The position numbers and the translations under genes are program-made. This document shows, piece by piece, positions 13,801 to 21,176 of a DNA stretch of 24,057 nucleotides. The first letter of the stretch is position 1. Each line of letters starts with the position of its first letter. The notes under the pieces are model-generated. The model made no database searches and had not been told where the DNA came from. It was given only the letters and a program-made list of their open reading frames with translations. Source of the DNA: a bacterium (lineage in GTDB: Bacteria; Patescibacteriota; Patescibacteriia; S139-126; S139-133); NCBI GenBank assembly GCA_030429785.1, contig JAUIEQ010000002.1, forward strand, positions 1-24,057. Direction: 5' to 3'.

Positions 13801-14823
13801 ATGTCATCCCAATACACCGTAGGAGTACTCGAAACCAAGCCGCATGAAAAAGCTTTTTTTGAACAACAACTTGCGCAACACAAGCAGATCAAAGAAGTGA
13901 CTTTTTTTGACACAACAATTGCTGAAGTTGATCCTCAACAACTTGCACAATGCGATATTATTTCTTCATTTGTTTTTTCTGCTATTGGCACAGCTGAGCT
14001 TGACAGTATGCCAGATTTGAAGTTAATAGCCACGCGTTCAACTGGCTATGATCATATTGCTCTTGAAGCAACAAAGCAACAAGATATTGTTGTGGCGAAT
14101 GTTCCAACATATGGTGCTAATACAGTTGCTGAACATACATTTGCATTACTGTTGTCATTGTCTAGAAAAGTTCCTCAATCAATTGAGCGTACACGGTCGG
14201 GTGATTTTTCTCGAGAAGGACTTGAAGGTTTTGATTTGTGTCACAAAACAATCGGTGTGGTTGGTACAGGAAGTATTGGTAGGCAAGTGATTCGTATTGC
14301 GCACGGTTTTGGTATGACAATTTTGGCGTATGATCTTCATGAGCATCAAGATATCATTGATACGTATGGAGTGGCATATCATCCGCTTGAAGATTTGCTT
14401 GCTCAGTCTGATGTTGTTACGTTGCATGTGCCGTATATTCCACAAACCCATCACTTATTGAACAAAGAAACCATGCAACACATTAAACACGGTGCATACA
14501 TTATCAATACGGCTCGAGGAGAATTGATTGATACTGATACGTTACTTGAGCACCTAGCCAACAAAACAATAGCTGGTGCTGGACTTGATGTGTTGGAAGG
14601 AGAACGGCTTATTAAGGACGAAGTAGAGTTGCTTACCAAAGACCAATCTCAAGACACTGCAGAAACACTGTGGCACGATCATATGTTAATCAAAATGGAT
14701 AACGTTATCGTCACACCGCATAACGCATTTAATTCAGTAGAAGCACTAGCGCGTATCAACCAGACAACGTGCGATAATATTATTGCGTTTGTAGAAGGTA
14801 GGGAGCAAAATATTGTAAGTTGA
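13801..14823 (+). CDS. D-2-hydroxyacid dehydrogenase, probably D-lactate dehydrogenase
   Basis: 340 aa, usual length for the NAD-dependent D-isomer family. The N-terminal part of the catalytic domain leads to a Rossmann domain with GTGSIG at 155-160. Family catalytic residues are visible: Arg in NTARGELID (R239), Glu in LDVLEGE (266-268) and His in TPHNAFN (H307). The LDVLEGE and TPHNAFN forms resemble D-lactate dehydrogenases, which reduce pyruvate to D-lactate and regenerate NAD+, a fitting step for a fermenting cell; other 2-oxoacids cannot be excluded. I chose ATG 13801 because residues before it do not match the family. Several -10-like boxes lie in 13765-13799 (TACAAT twice, TATAAT) without a matched -35. 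No SD. Confidence 0.9.
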   Translation: MSSQYTVGVLETKPHEKAFFEQQLAQHKQIKEVTFFDTTIAEVDPQQLAQCDIISSFVFSAIGTAELDSMPDLKLIATRSTGYDHIALEATKQQDIVVANVPTYGANTVAEHTFALLLSLSRKVPQSIERTRSGDFSREGLEGFDLCHKTIGVVGTGSIGRQVIRIAHGFGMTILAYDLHEHQDIIDTYGVAYHPLEDLLAQSDVVTLHVPYIPQTHHLLNKETMQHIKHGAYIINTARGELIDTDTLLEHLANKTIAGAGLDVLEGERLIKDEVELLTKDQSQDTAETLWHDHMLIKMDNVIVTPHNAFNSVEALARINQTTCDNIIAFVEGREQNIVS

Positions 14824-14827
14824 AAAA

Positions 14828-15202
14828 ATGCAAACAAACAAGCCAAAACAAATCATGACATTGTGTTTTATTGTTGGTGAGGATACTGTTTTGTTAGGAA
14901 TGAAAAAAGAGGATTTTTGAAAACGCAAGGTGATGATGCGAGATGGTTGCGTTCTTCTAGAGGTCTTGCTACAAATTCACAATTGTCTTTCGTGTTTTGT
15001 TTGTCGTGGAATTATGGTCCGAATGGAAGATATGCTTTATAGGCTTAGGCAGGGCTATAGGTTTAGGAATTGCTATCACTTTGTCATGAAGAAAGGGGTA
15101 TGGCTGAGTATATCTTTGCCTGAAGATCAACAACATCGAGCGCTTGATTCTATGCAATCGATTCTTGGTCAATTGGACTTCCTTGAGGTTACTGAACTGT
15201 AA
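14828..15202 (+). pseudogene. Split frame: Nudix-like N-terminal remnant, in-frame TGA, then an unknown 90-codon ORF
   Basis: ATG 14828 opens a frame reading MTLCFIVGEDTVLLGMKKEDF, closely like the first strands of MutT/MTH1-type Nudix hydrolases, and stops at TGA 14918-14920, before the Nudix box would appear. The same frame reopens at GTG/ATG 14930-14936 and runs to 15202, but that second part (ending LDSMQSILGQLDFLEVTEL) shows no Nudix box and is unrecognised. No frameshift on this strand restores a Nudix motif. It starts four bases after the dehydrogenase stop. Either a decayed Nudix gene fused to other sequence, or two separate short ORFs. The remaining 15203-15335 holds only the next promoter. 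Confidence 0.45.
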
Positions 15203-15245
15203 GTGGCGCTATGTTATTGGTCAGTCATCGCATTTTTGTTAAGTC

Positions 15246-15274
15246 TTGACATTTTGCAATGACGGTGATATGGT
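15246..15274 (+). promoter_or_regulatory. Promoter of the second 125-aa orphan gene
   Basis: TTGACA (15246-15251), 17-base spacer, TATGGT (15269-15274), about 60 bases before the start. Confidence 0.65.
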
Positions 15275-15335
15275 GTTGCATAAAACATTCACAAGTTCTT
15301 AGTACAACACAATAACATACTCCAAGAGGTGGAAT

Positions 15336-15713
15336 ATGCAACAGTTTTTCGTAGTTATGGCAGTGACCGGAACGTATTTTAGTGAAGGTTACTTCGGGGT
15401 AATACTCGAGCAGTTAGAATTTACTTTTTTAAACAGCGAAAGTTTAACAGCAGTGGCTCAGAGGATGGTTCGCAAGATTGAATCATTCAATGATGAAGAA
15501 GGTTGTTTTTTTGACGATACTTTATTCTCATCATCAGGGCCATGCACAAAAGAAAAAGTAGACGGAATACCGGTGCTTGATTGTTCTGAAAGCGTGAAAA
15601 TTTCGGTGATTGGCAATGCAGGATTTGATTTGCCGACCACCAAGCAATTAACAAAGCATGTATTTGCGGAAGTTAATAGAAAACGTCGCGAAGCTTTGAA
15701 AAAGCGACAGTAA
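15336..15713 (+). CDS. Second orphan protein of 125 aa, unknown function
   Basis: Not recognised. Starts MQQFFVVMAVTGTYFSEG; the first half reads as alternating strands and a helix (SLTAVAQRMVRKIESF), followed by a middle part with three cysteines (EGCFF, GPCTKE, LDCSES) and a basic C-terminal helix (AEVNRKRREALKKRQ). The hydrophobic N-terminus is too short and polar for a clear signal peptide. GAGGT at 15326-15330, five bases before the ATG, is a good SD. Own promoter and own terminator make it a single-gene unit. Confidence 0.8.
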   Translation: MQQFFVVMAVTGTYFSEGYFGVILEQLEFTFLNSESLTAVAQRMVRKIESFNDEEGCFFDDTLFSSSGPCTKEKVDGIPVLDCSESVKISVIGNAGFDLPTTKQLTKHVFAEVNRKRREALKKRQ

Positions 15714-15729
15714 ACACAAGTAAAAAAGT

Positions 15730-15759
15730 AAATCGTTACTAAATTGGTAGCGATTTTTT
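15730..15759 (+). terminator. Terminator of the second 125-aa orphan gene
   Basis: Ten-bp stem AAATCGTTAC / GTAGCGATTT (one G-U) with a seven-base loop, running into TTTTTT. Confidence 0.82.
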
Positions 15760-15799
15760 AATCGTGATATAGAGTATGACGGTCGTTATAACGCAAAAA

Positions 15800-15808
15800 T
15801 GCTATACT
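15800..15808 (+). promoter_or_regulatory. Extended -10 promoter upstream of the ferredoxin
   Basis: TGCTATACT, an extended -10 (TGn plus TATACT); no -35 match at the right distance. It would give a leader of about 120 nt before ATG 15938, in which I see no strong fold. Confidence 0.5.
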
Positions 15809-15937
15809 ATGTAGTGATTAAGCGGCTAGTGAATGAACTTTGGTAGTAAGTACCTTTTTATGGGAAAATAGATGGAGCAGATAGTTGCAATTCGAGTTTT
15901 ATTTTGATACAACCAAGTAAGTATTAATAGATTGTTT

Positions 15938-16165
15938 ATGGCAACTAGAATAAAAAAAATAGAAGTAGATAGAGAGTTGTGTATTGGTGCGGCAACGTGT
16001 ATTGGTGTAGCGCCAGAGGCGTACGAACTTGATGAAGAAAATATTGCAATAGTGCAAGAAGAATGGAAAGAACTTGATGACGATGTATTAATCGCATCTG
16101 CTGAGAGTTGTCCGACTAATGCAATTTTTTTGTACGACGAAAATGATAACCAAATTTATCCGTAG
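15938..16165 (+). CDS. Small ferredoxin with a three-cysteine cluster site
   Basis: 75 aa, one Fe-S cluster. Cysteines are C15, C21 and C58 in the order CIGAATC ... ESCPTNAI. The usual second ligand of a 4Fe-4S site (Cys at 18) is Ala. The C-x5-C...C-P pattern is that of single [3Fe-4S] ferredoxins such as the partners of actinobacterial P450s. The rest is acidic (ELDEENIAIVQEEWKELDDD), normal for an electron carrier. No redox partner gene is adjacent. ATG 15938 is preferred to TTG 15932; both are preceded by no SD. It faces a hairpin-rich repeat at its 3' end. Confidence 0.88.
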   Translation: MATRIKKIEVDRELCIGAATCIGVAPEAYELDEENIAIVQEEWKELDDDVLIASAESCPTNAIFLYDENDNQIYP

Positions 16166-16173
16166 GTTTTTTA

Positions 16174-16640
16174 CTTTGAAAAAGTAAATCAAATTCTATT
16201 GTTTTACAAACAACCAAATTTCTATATGTTACTTTTGAAAAAGTAACCAAAACTAAAGCCAACGTTCAAGCTCCCACAACAAAGGATTCATTACATGAAA
16301 CTCACCAAACTCCCCGCCAGAGGCGGGTCAAACATGGTGAGTTTTACATTTCATTCATCTCTTTGTTATTAGGTTGCTTTCCCGAATTGGCTTAATAACT
16401 ACAGTTACTAATTTAAGCCAGTCATTATGGAGCAAGGCTATACAATCGAGATGAGTTGAAGTGGCTATTCAGTGCCATGTTTGAGTCCCGGTTGTTTCGG
16501 GACGAGTTTGTCACTGATAATGGAAACGAATCCGATTACCTAAGGAGCTTGGTAGCTGCAACCGCGATTTTGCGGCACTTTTCTAAAAAGTGTCAGGGAA
16601 ATATTAATAAAAAGAAAATAATTTATTTACTTTTTCAAAG
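16174..16640. repeat. Hairpin-rich intergenic element with 16-nt inverted ends
   Basis: About 470 bases between two convergent genes. The ends carry the same 16 bases in opposite orientation, CTTTGAAAAAGTAAAT at 16174-16189 and its complement at 16625-16640. A related palindrome TTACTTTTGAAAAAGTAA is at 16229-16246. Inside are nested hairpins: AAACTCACCA/TGGTGAGTTT (16298-16307, 16335-16344) enclosing CCCGCC-AGA-GGCGGG (16313-16327); TGGCTTAA/TTAAGCCA (16388-16395, 16413-16420); GTCCCG/CGGGAC (16485-16490, 16498-16503); CCGC/GCGG near 16562-16575; CACTTTT/AAAAGTG (16576-16592). No plausible protein. It resembles a non-autonomous mobile repeat or a composite of intergenic repeats. Confidence 0.6.
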
Positions 16641-16648
16641 AAAGCGGT

Positions 16649-18283
16649 TTAATCAACTTGATCTTTTTTGTCTCGGATAAATGAAGAAATTTCTTCAAAT
16701 GATGAAACAATGAATTGATACGGTGTTTCAATAAAGAAATCAAGAATAAAGATGAAGACATTAATACGTTGAGAGTTGAGCGAAATCCATCGACCCGCAC
16801 GGATAATCGGTAGGGTAAGTAGGTCAAATATAAACGAGAAAAAGTTTTCTTTTTTGCCAAGCACATTAAGCTCGCGAGCATGTTGTCGCAGTCGAATGCC
16901 GAAGAATGAAATGAGTGTCAAGAAGAGCACGAACATGAAACCGGACAGCAGGTTGAATCCAAGTGATACCAAGATAGAAATCAAAACACCAAAACTGAGC
17001 AAGTACATGATCAAATAAAAAATATTAATCACCAACCATGATCCTGAACCAAGTTGTGCTGATTTTCTGAATTTGATAGTTATCGGATCAAGTTCCTTGC
17101 CGTAGACAAGCTCTTCAATGCCTGTATGAATTCGAATGGTATTTTTTTCTTTTGGTACTCGAGTGGTGAGTACAATTGATGCCATGAGCGTTGGGTGAAA
17201 GAAAATATTCGCGCCAAGTGCGGTGTAGTTAATGTGACCAAGAATAAAAATATCATACGGCAGCTCAATCGCAGTCGCGAGAATTACTTTTGTGACAAAG
17301 ATGTAAATAACAGATCGCACTGCGCCGCGCCGTAGTTTGGTGCGAGCTTGGGCATATCGTTTGGTGCACGCTTTGGTAACAGCTGTTTTGAGCTGGTCGG
17401 GGATACTGAGTGTTTGTTTGAGGTGCTCTCTATTTTCTGCTAGAACGTCATTTAAGATGGTGAAATTGACACAAATGGTATGTAATTTTTTTTGAAGTAA
17501 TTCGCCTAACGGATGACGAAGTTGTTTGTGAATAGCTTTGACTAGTTTGGGAAAGTGGTCGGCAACAGTTGTGATAGTTTCATCATGGATCTGTTCCCAG
17601 GTAGGAAAATAGAATTTGAATAAGTAATAATTCAACAAAGTTTCATCAGATTTGATAATATTCCGGTGAATGGCAATGTATGTTTGAATGTAGAGCTCTC
17701 GCTCTGAAATGTCGTAGTTAAGGAGATTGAGGCGCGGTTTCACAATAGCATAGAGCGTTTCTATCAACGCGTCTTCACGAATAGGCGGTATGATAAGCTC
17801 TTCAATTTCAGCTGACATCACCCCCCAAATAATTTTTTGGTATTCCTTGAGTTCTTCTCGTTGGTACCGAAGGTTTAACTGGTCTGATAACTTGAGGTAT
17901 TTGTTGATGACAACAGCAATACGCTCAGCTTTTTTTTCTGGAATAGCGTCATTAGGCAGATATTGCGCGCGAATGAGTTCATGCAACAAGGTCTCGGCAA
18001 TAGTTAATGGATTTTTGCGATTGACTAACACAATTCGTTTGACAATTCGCTCTATTGCGCTTCTTCTGAGCAAGTGCTCTTCTTTGTAATCAACACTATA
18101 TCGAAGTTTTTCGTACAGTGTTGCCATTTTGCTGCTTAAGTAGTTGAGTTTTACTTTTGGTTCAATATTTTTGTACAACTCAACACCATATGCGCCTTCA
18201 TATGTGATAGCAAGTTTTTCTATTTTGGAATCAACTGTTTGTGTTCCGCTGCGTTTTTGTTCGCTGACAGGAGTGAGTGGCAT
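16649..18283 (-). CDS. Large membrane protein, unknown function
   Basis: 544 aa from ATG 18283. The N-terminal 300 residues are soluble, helical and rich in Lys, Glu and Leu (YLSSKMATLYEKLRYS, ELIRAQYLP, LNLLNYDISERELYIQTYIAI). The C-terminal part carries several hydrophobic segments: around SVIYIFVTKVILATAIELPY, two long ones in NIFYLIMYLLSFGVLISIL and LLSGFMFVLFLTLISFFG, and a last one near VFIFILDFFI. I recognise no family. An earlier in-frame start (18376) would overlap the predicted promoter at 18303-18331, so the later one is chosen. No SD. Its 3' end meets the repeat element. Confidence 0.85.
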   Translation of the reverse strand: MPLTPVSEQKRSGTQTVDSKIEKLAITYEGAYGVELYKNIEPKVKLNYLSSKMATLYEKLRYSVDYKEEHLLRRSAIERIVKRIVLVNRKNPLTIAETLLHELIRAQYLPNDAIPEKKAERIAVVINKYLKLSDQLNLRYQREELKEYQKIIWGVMSAEIEELIIPPIREDALIETLYAIVKPRLNLLNYDISERELYIQTYIAIHRNIIKSDETLLNYYLFKFYFPTWEQIHDETITTVADHFPKLVKAIHKQLRHPLGELLQKKLHTICVNFTILNDVLAENREHLKQTLSIPDQLKTAVTKACTKRYAQARTKLRRGAVRSVIYIFVTKVILATAIELPYDIFILGHINYTALGANIFFHPTLMASIVLTTRVPKEKNTIRIHTGIEELVYGKELDPITIKFRKSAQLGSGSWLVINIFYLIMYLLSFGVLISILVSLGFNLLSGFMFVLFLTLISFFGIRLRQHARELNVLGKKENFFSFIFDLLTLPIIRAGRWISLNSQRINVFIFILDFFIETPYQFIVSSFEEISSFIRDKKDQVD

Positions 18284-18302
18284 AGTAATATAATCTGTTT
18301 GT

Positions 18303-18331
18303 ATAGTAGCAAAGTGGCGCTTAGTTGACAA
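18303..18331 (-). promoter_or_regulatory. Promoter of the large membrane protein gene
   Basis: Minus strand TTGTCA (18326-18331), 17-base spacer, TACTAT (18303-18308), leaving a leader of about 10-15 nt before ATG 18283. Confidence 0.65.
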
Positions 18332-18353
18332 TTTTTTTGCAGACCTTTGCAAT
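18325..18353 (+). promoter_or_regulatory. Divergent promoter for the 14-aa ORF and 127-aa gene
   Basis: TTGACA (18325-18330), 17-base spacer, TGCAAT (18348-18353). The -35 box overlaps the -35 box of the minus-strand promoter by five bases, so the two would compete for polymerase. The -10 is weak. Confidence 0.45.
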
Positions 18354-18404
18354 ACAAAATTATTGTTTTTTGACAATGCATCAACTTAAGAAAAGGAGAG
18401 AGCT

Positions 18405-18449
18405 ATGTTTAATGGACATCTACGCAAAAAAACAAGGAGCTACTCATGA
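18405..18449 (+). CDS. 14-aa ORF coupled to the next gene
   Basis: AAGGAG (18393-18398) six bases before ATG 18405. The ORF encodes MFNGHLRKKTRSYS and its TGA overlaps the next start codon as ATGA at 18446-18449. The arrangement is typical of translational coupling, where ribosomes finishing the short ORF restart on the next gene. The peptide is basic and resembles nothing known to me. Confidence 0.5.
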   Translation: MFNGHLRKKTRSYS

Positions 18450-18829
18450 AAACTGAGCGACAGGCAACATTGATTAAATTGCAAATACGGGCAGAGCAAA
18501 AAGACGAGCTGCCTTATGGACTTGCTATTTTGGAAAACATAATAAGAATGAGACAGGCTTTGCCGTTGAATTTTTTAGAAAAGCCGTTGATTGAGAGAGT
18601 GACGATCGCTATTACTGATGCTCTGTCTGCATGTTTTGCAGACAATAGTGCTATGCACTCATGTACTGTCAGATCATCAGTGAAATCAGCTCGGTTGGTT
18701 GTGTTGGTGCTTGAAGTTGTTGTTTTGACAGATGCTGTAGCGCTTGCGAGTAAACTAACGACGGCAGTTCAGGAAAAAATACCGTGTACGGTAACAGCAC
18801 TGTTAAGTGAAGTGCTGCTGTTTGAATAA
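18446..18829 (+). CDS. Orphan protein of 127 aa, unknown function
   Basis: Not recognised. Mostly helical; the middle has two cysteines (LSACFADN, HSCTVRSS), and a hydrophobic segment (RLVVLVLEVVVLTDAVALA, about residues 83-101) could be a strand pair or a weak membrane helix. GGAG at 18436-18439 is six bases before the ATG, and the start overlaps the stop of the 14-aa ORF. A strong terminator follows. A single transcription unit with the short ORF. Confidence 0.8.
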   Translation: MKTERQATLIKLQIRAEQKDELPYGLAILENIIRMRQALPLNFLEKPLIERVTIAITDALSACFADNSAMHSCTVRSSVKSARLVVLVLEVVVLTDAVALASKLTTAVQEKIPCTVTALLSEVLLFE

Positions 18830-18840
18830 AAACAATCAAT

Positions 18841-18867
18841 AAATCCCGATACAACCGGGATTTTTTT
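18841..18867. terminator. Terminator between the 127-aa gene and ychF
   Basis: Eight-bp stem AAATCCCG / CGGGATTT, seven-base loop, then TTTT on the plus strand. On the minus strand it directly follows the ychF stop with a poorer T-tract (TTTATTG), so it may serve both genes. Confidence 0.85.
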
Positions 18868-19927
18868 ATGCAAATTTAAATACCATAACATCCCCATCTT
18901 TGACAATGTAATCTTTGCCTTCTTGTCTGAGAGCGCCTGCTTCTCGGGCTCCATTCCAACCATTGTTAGTAACGAATGCTTCATACGCAACAGTTTCCGC
19001 ACGAATAAATCCTTGCTCAAAATCTGTATGGATTTGTCCAGCTGCATGGGGCGCAGTTGCGCCTCGTTTGACTGTCCAGGCGCGCGTTTCTTTTTCACCT
19101 GTTGTAAAAAAGGTAATCAAATCAAGCAATGCATATGAAGCTGTGACGAGTTGATCAAGGCCGGTTTGCTTGATACCGCTTGCCTGTAAGTACTCACGCA
19201 TTTCTTCATCAGAAAGTTCAGTCAGTTCTGCTTCAAGTTTTGCGCAAATCGCAATAGTGTTATCAGGTAGACTTTGAGCTGAGGCAATAGCTTGTTCATC
19301 AACGTTGTATGCATAGAGGAGCGGCTTGCTGGTGAGTAAATTAAATCCTTTGAGTATGTGTTGTTCTTCATCTGTGAAATCAAGTGTAGAAATCCAGTTG
19401 CCTGCTTCGAGTGCTGGCAGAATTTTTGCAAGCACAGCGTGTTCGGCTTTGATTGCTTTTGGTGGGTTGCCTTTGAGTTGTGAGGTGATTCGTTCTAAGC
19501 GCTTGGTAACAGTAGCAAGATCAGCAAGTACGAGTTCGAGATTGATGGTTTCTTTGTCGCTTTCTGGATCAACTTTGTTATGCACATGAATGACATTCGG
19601 ATCTTCAAAGTTTCTCACTACTTCAAGAATTGCATCAACTTCTCTGATGTTGCTGAGGAATTGGTTGCCAAGTCCTTCGCCTTCATGCGCGCCTTTGACC
19701 AGACCTGCGATATCAACAAATTCAATCACGGTTGGAATGATTTTTTCAGAGTGTGATATGGTATTGAGTTTTTGGAGGCGCTCATCAGGAACTTCAACCA
19801 CGCCAACATTTGGATCAATAGTACAGAATGGGTAATTCTGTGCATCAACATGAGTCTTGGTTAGTGCTTTAAACAAGGTTGATTTGCCGACATTGGGAAG
19901 TCCGACGATTCCAATTTGAAATGACAT
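18866..19927 (-). CDS. ychF: Ribosome-associated ATPase YchF (Obg family)
   Basis: 353 aa, close to the usual length. Walker A GLPNVGKST at 9-17, switch II DIAGLVKGAHEGEGLGNQFL, and NVDE in place of the NKxD guanine motif, which is why this family prefers ATP. A coiled-coil arm follows the G domain, and a TGS domain closes the protein (FTTGEKETRAWTVKRG, AAGQIHTDFEQGFIRAE, DYIVKDGDVMVFKF). YchF binds ribosomes and the 26S-like complexes in other systems and is linked to stress responses; its exact task is still debated. No SD. Divergent from the Nudix gene across a palindromic promoter region. Confidence 0.96.
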   Translation of the reverse strand: MSFQIGIVGLPNVGKSTLFKALTKTHVDAQNYPFCTIDPNVGVVEVPDERLQKLNTISHSEKIIPTVIEFVDIAGLVKGAHEGEGLGNQFLSNIREVDAILEVVRNFEDPNVIHVHNKVDPESDKETINLELVLADLATVTKRLERITSQLKGNPPKAIKAEHAVLAKILPALEAGNWISTLDFTDEEQHILKGFNLLTSKPLLYAYNVDEQAIASAQSLPDNTIAICAKLEAELTELSDEEMREYLQASGIKQTGLDQLVTASYALLDLITFFTTGEKETRAWTVKRGATAPHAAGQIHTDFEQGFIRAETVAYEAFVTNNGWNGAREAGALRQEGKDYIVKDGDVMVFKFA

Positions 19928-19932
19928 ATTGC

Positions 19933-19990
19933 TTGATTCTTACAGTAAAAATGCTACAGTTACTGTAGGTAATTTAGTCATATAAGTCAA
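19933..19990. promoter_or_regulatory. Overlapping divergent promoters of ychF and the Nudix gene, with palindrome
   Basis: CTACAGT-T-ACTGTAG (19954-19968) is a perfect 15-base palindrome. Its halves act as -10 boxes in both directions: plus strand TTGATT (19933-19938), 16 bases, TACAGT (19955-19960); minus strand TTGACT (19985-19990), 17 bases, TACAGT (19962-19967). A third TTACAG lies at 19940-19945. The palindrome could be an operator or just the overlap of two -10 boxes. Confidence 0.55.
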
Positions 19991-19994
19991 TCGT

Positions 19995-20501
19995 ATGAAA
20001 CCAACCAGGATTGTGGTTGTTGATGATCAAGATCGTGTTATTGGCAGCAAATTGCGCAGTGATCTAGAGCTTGCTGATATATATAGAGTTTCGTGTTTGT
20101 GGCTGACCAATACTTCCCAAGAAGTGTTGTTGGCACAGAGATCATTTGCCAAAAAAAATAGCCCAGGTAAGTGGGGTCCTGCAGTTGCTGGGACTGTTGA
20201 AGCAGATGAGACGTATGAACAAAATATTATTCGAGAAGCCAAAGAAGAGTTAGGGATTGAACTTCGTGATTATACATACGGACACAAACAGTTTATTGAT
20301 ACACGCAAGCAGTTTTTTGTGCAGTGGTTTGAGGTAGTTGATAATCATGTTGCTGAGGATTTTGTGATACAAGCAGCAGAAGTTGAGCGCGTTGCTTGGT
20401 TTGAGCCTCAATATATTCTTGATTGGTATGAGCGCAATCCTGATGACTTTACTGAAAACGCGCACTACTGGATTTCATTATTTTTAACAGATGCACAATG
20501 A
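19995..20501 (+). CDS. Nudix hydrolase, IPP-isomerase/YfcD-like
   Basis: 168 aa. Complete Nudix box G-x5-E-x7-REUxEExGU at residues 66-88 (GTVEADETYEQNIIREAKEE is its core). The surroundings, with VLLAQRSFAKKNSPGKWGPAVAGTVEADE and a later Trp/Phe-rich part (KQFFVQWFEVV), resemble the branch holding isopentenyl-diphosphate isomerase and YfcD. The Nudix box keeps the metal-binding Glu set, so it is probably an active pyrophosphohydrolase; the substrate is not predictable. No SD. It overlaps the next gene by four bases (ATGA), indicating a coupled pair. Confidence 0.9.
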   Translation: MKPTRIVVVDDQDRVIGSKLRSDLELADIYRVSCLWLTNTSQEVLLAQRSFAKKNSPGKWGPAVAGTVEADETYEQNIIREAKEELGIELRDYTYGHKQFIDTRKQFFVQWFEVVDNHVAEDFVIQAAEVERVAWFEPQYILDWYERNPDDFTENAHYWISLFLTDAQ

Positions 20502-21094
20502 TAGTCGTTGATATTGAAACAACTGGAACAAACCCTCGCGAGGATTTTTTGGTGAGTATTGGTGCGCTTGATTTTTTTAATCCGCACAATCAGTTTTATG
20601 GTGAGTGCCAAGTTCCGCACGGCGCGGTGATTTCACCTACAGTGCGAGCAATCATTGGTTTTTCTGATGAGGAGTTGTGTGCGGATGACAAACAATCACC
20701 CAAAGCATTGCTTGCGGAATTTTTGCAATGGACTTCAAGCGCTGGCCACAAAATACTAGCCGGGCACAACACATCGTTTGATCGCGATTTTTTGATTGCA
20801 ACTGCTCAGCGAGAAAATATAGAATGGCCATTTGGTTACCGTACACTTGATTTGCATTCGCTTGGGTATGCGCATATGCTTGGGCGGCATGTTGAGATTC
20901 CGATTGCGCGCGGTCGACCTGATGTGCATTCTGATTTGATTTTTGAATATGTTGGTTTGCCGGTTCGGACTGGATCACACAATGCGCTTGATGATACCAA
21001 GCTTGAAGCTGAAAGTTTTTCACGTTTGATCAATGGCGCGCAGTTACTTGATGACTATCATGAGTTTGCGGTGCCGGAGTATTTGCGCACATGA
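20498..21094 (+). CDS. DnaQ-like 3'-5' exonuclease (DEDDh)
   Basis: 198 aa. DEDDh exonuclease residues are in order: D5 and E7 (VVDIETTG), D95 in HNTSFDRDFL, H161 and D166 in SHNALDDTK. Such proteins trim DNA or RNA 3' ends, for example as polymerase proofreaders or RNase T/oligoribonuclease-like enzymes. The length and lack of extra domains do not settle which. Start overlaps the Nudix stop. An 82-base gap follows with only a weak promoter-like TTACAG/TATGAG pair and a small CCCG/CGGG repeat. Confidence 0.88.
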   Translation: MIVVDIETTGTNPREDFLVSIGALDFFNPHNQFYGECQVPHGAVISPTVRAIIGFSDEELCADDKQSPKALLAEFLQWTSSAGHKILAGHNTSFDRDFLIATAQRENIEWPFGYRTLDLHSLGYAHMLGRHVEIPIARGRPDVHSDLIFEYVGLPVRTGSHNALDDTKLEAESFSRLINGAQLLDDYHEFAVPEYLRT

Positions 21095-21176
21095 TAGCGA
21101 TCCCGAAGTTTGTCAACGGGCACATGTACTTACAGAGTTGAGTAGGTTTATTATGAGAGTCCTGCAGTAATTAACT

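Noticed and set aside
14821..14920. TGA as a sense codon (Gracilibacteria-type code)
   Set aside because: TGA ends several genes at the expected family length (dehydrogenase, Nudix, patatin-like), and translating it as Gly or Trp would extend them into neighbours.
16456..16680. 74-codon plus-strand frame in the repeat element
   Set aside because: It runs through several hairpins and the terminal inverted repeat, has no SD, and reaches into the opposite gene. Better explained as chance in a repeat.
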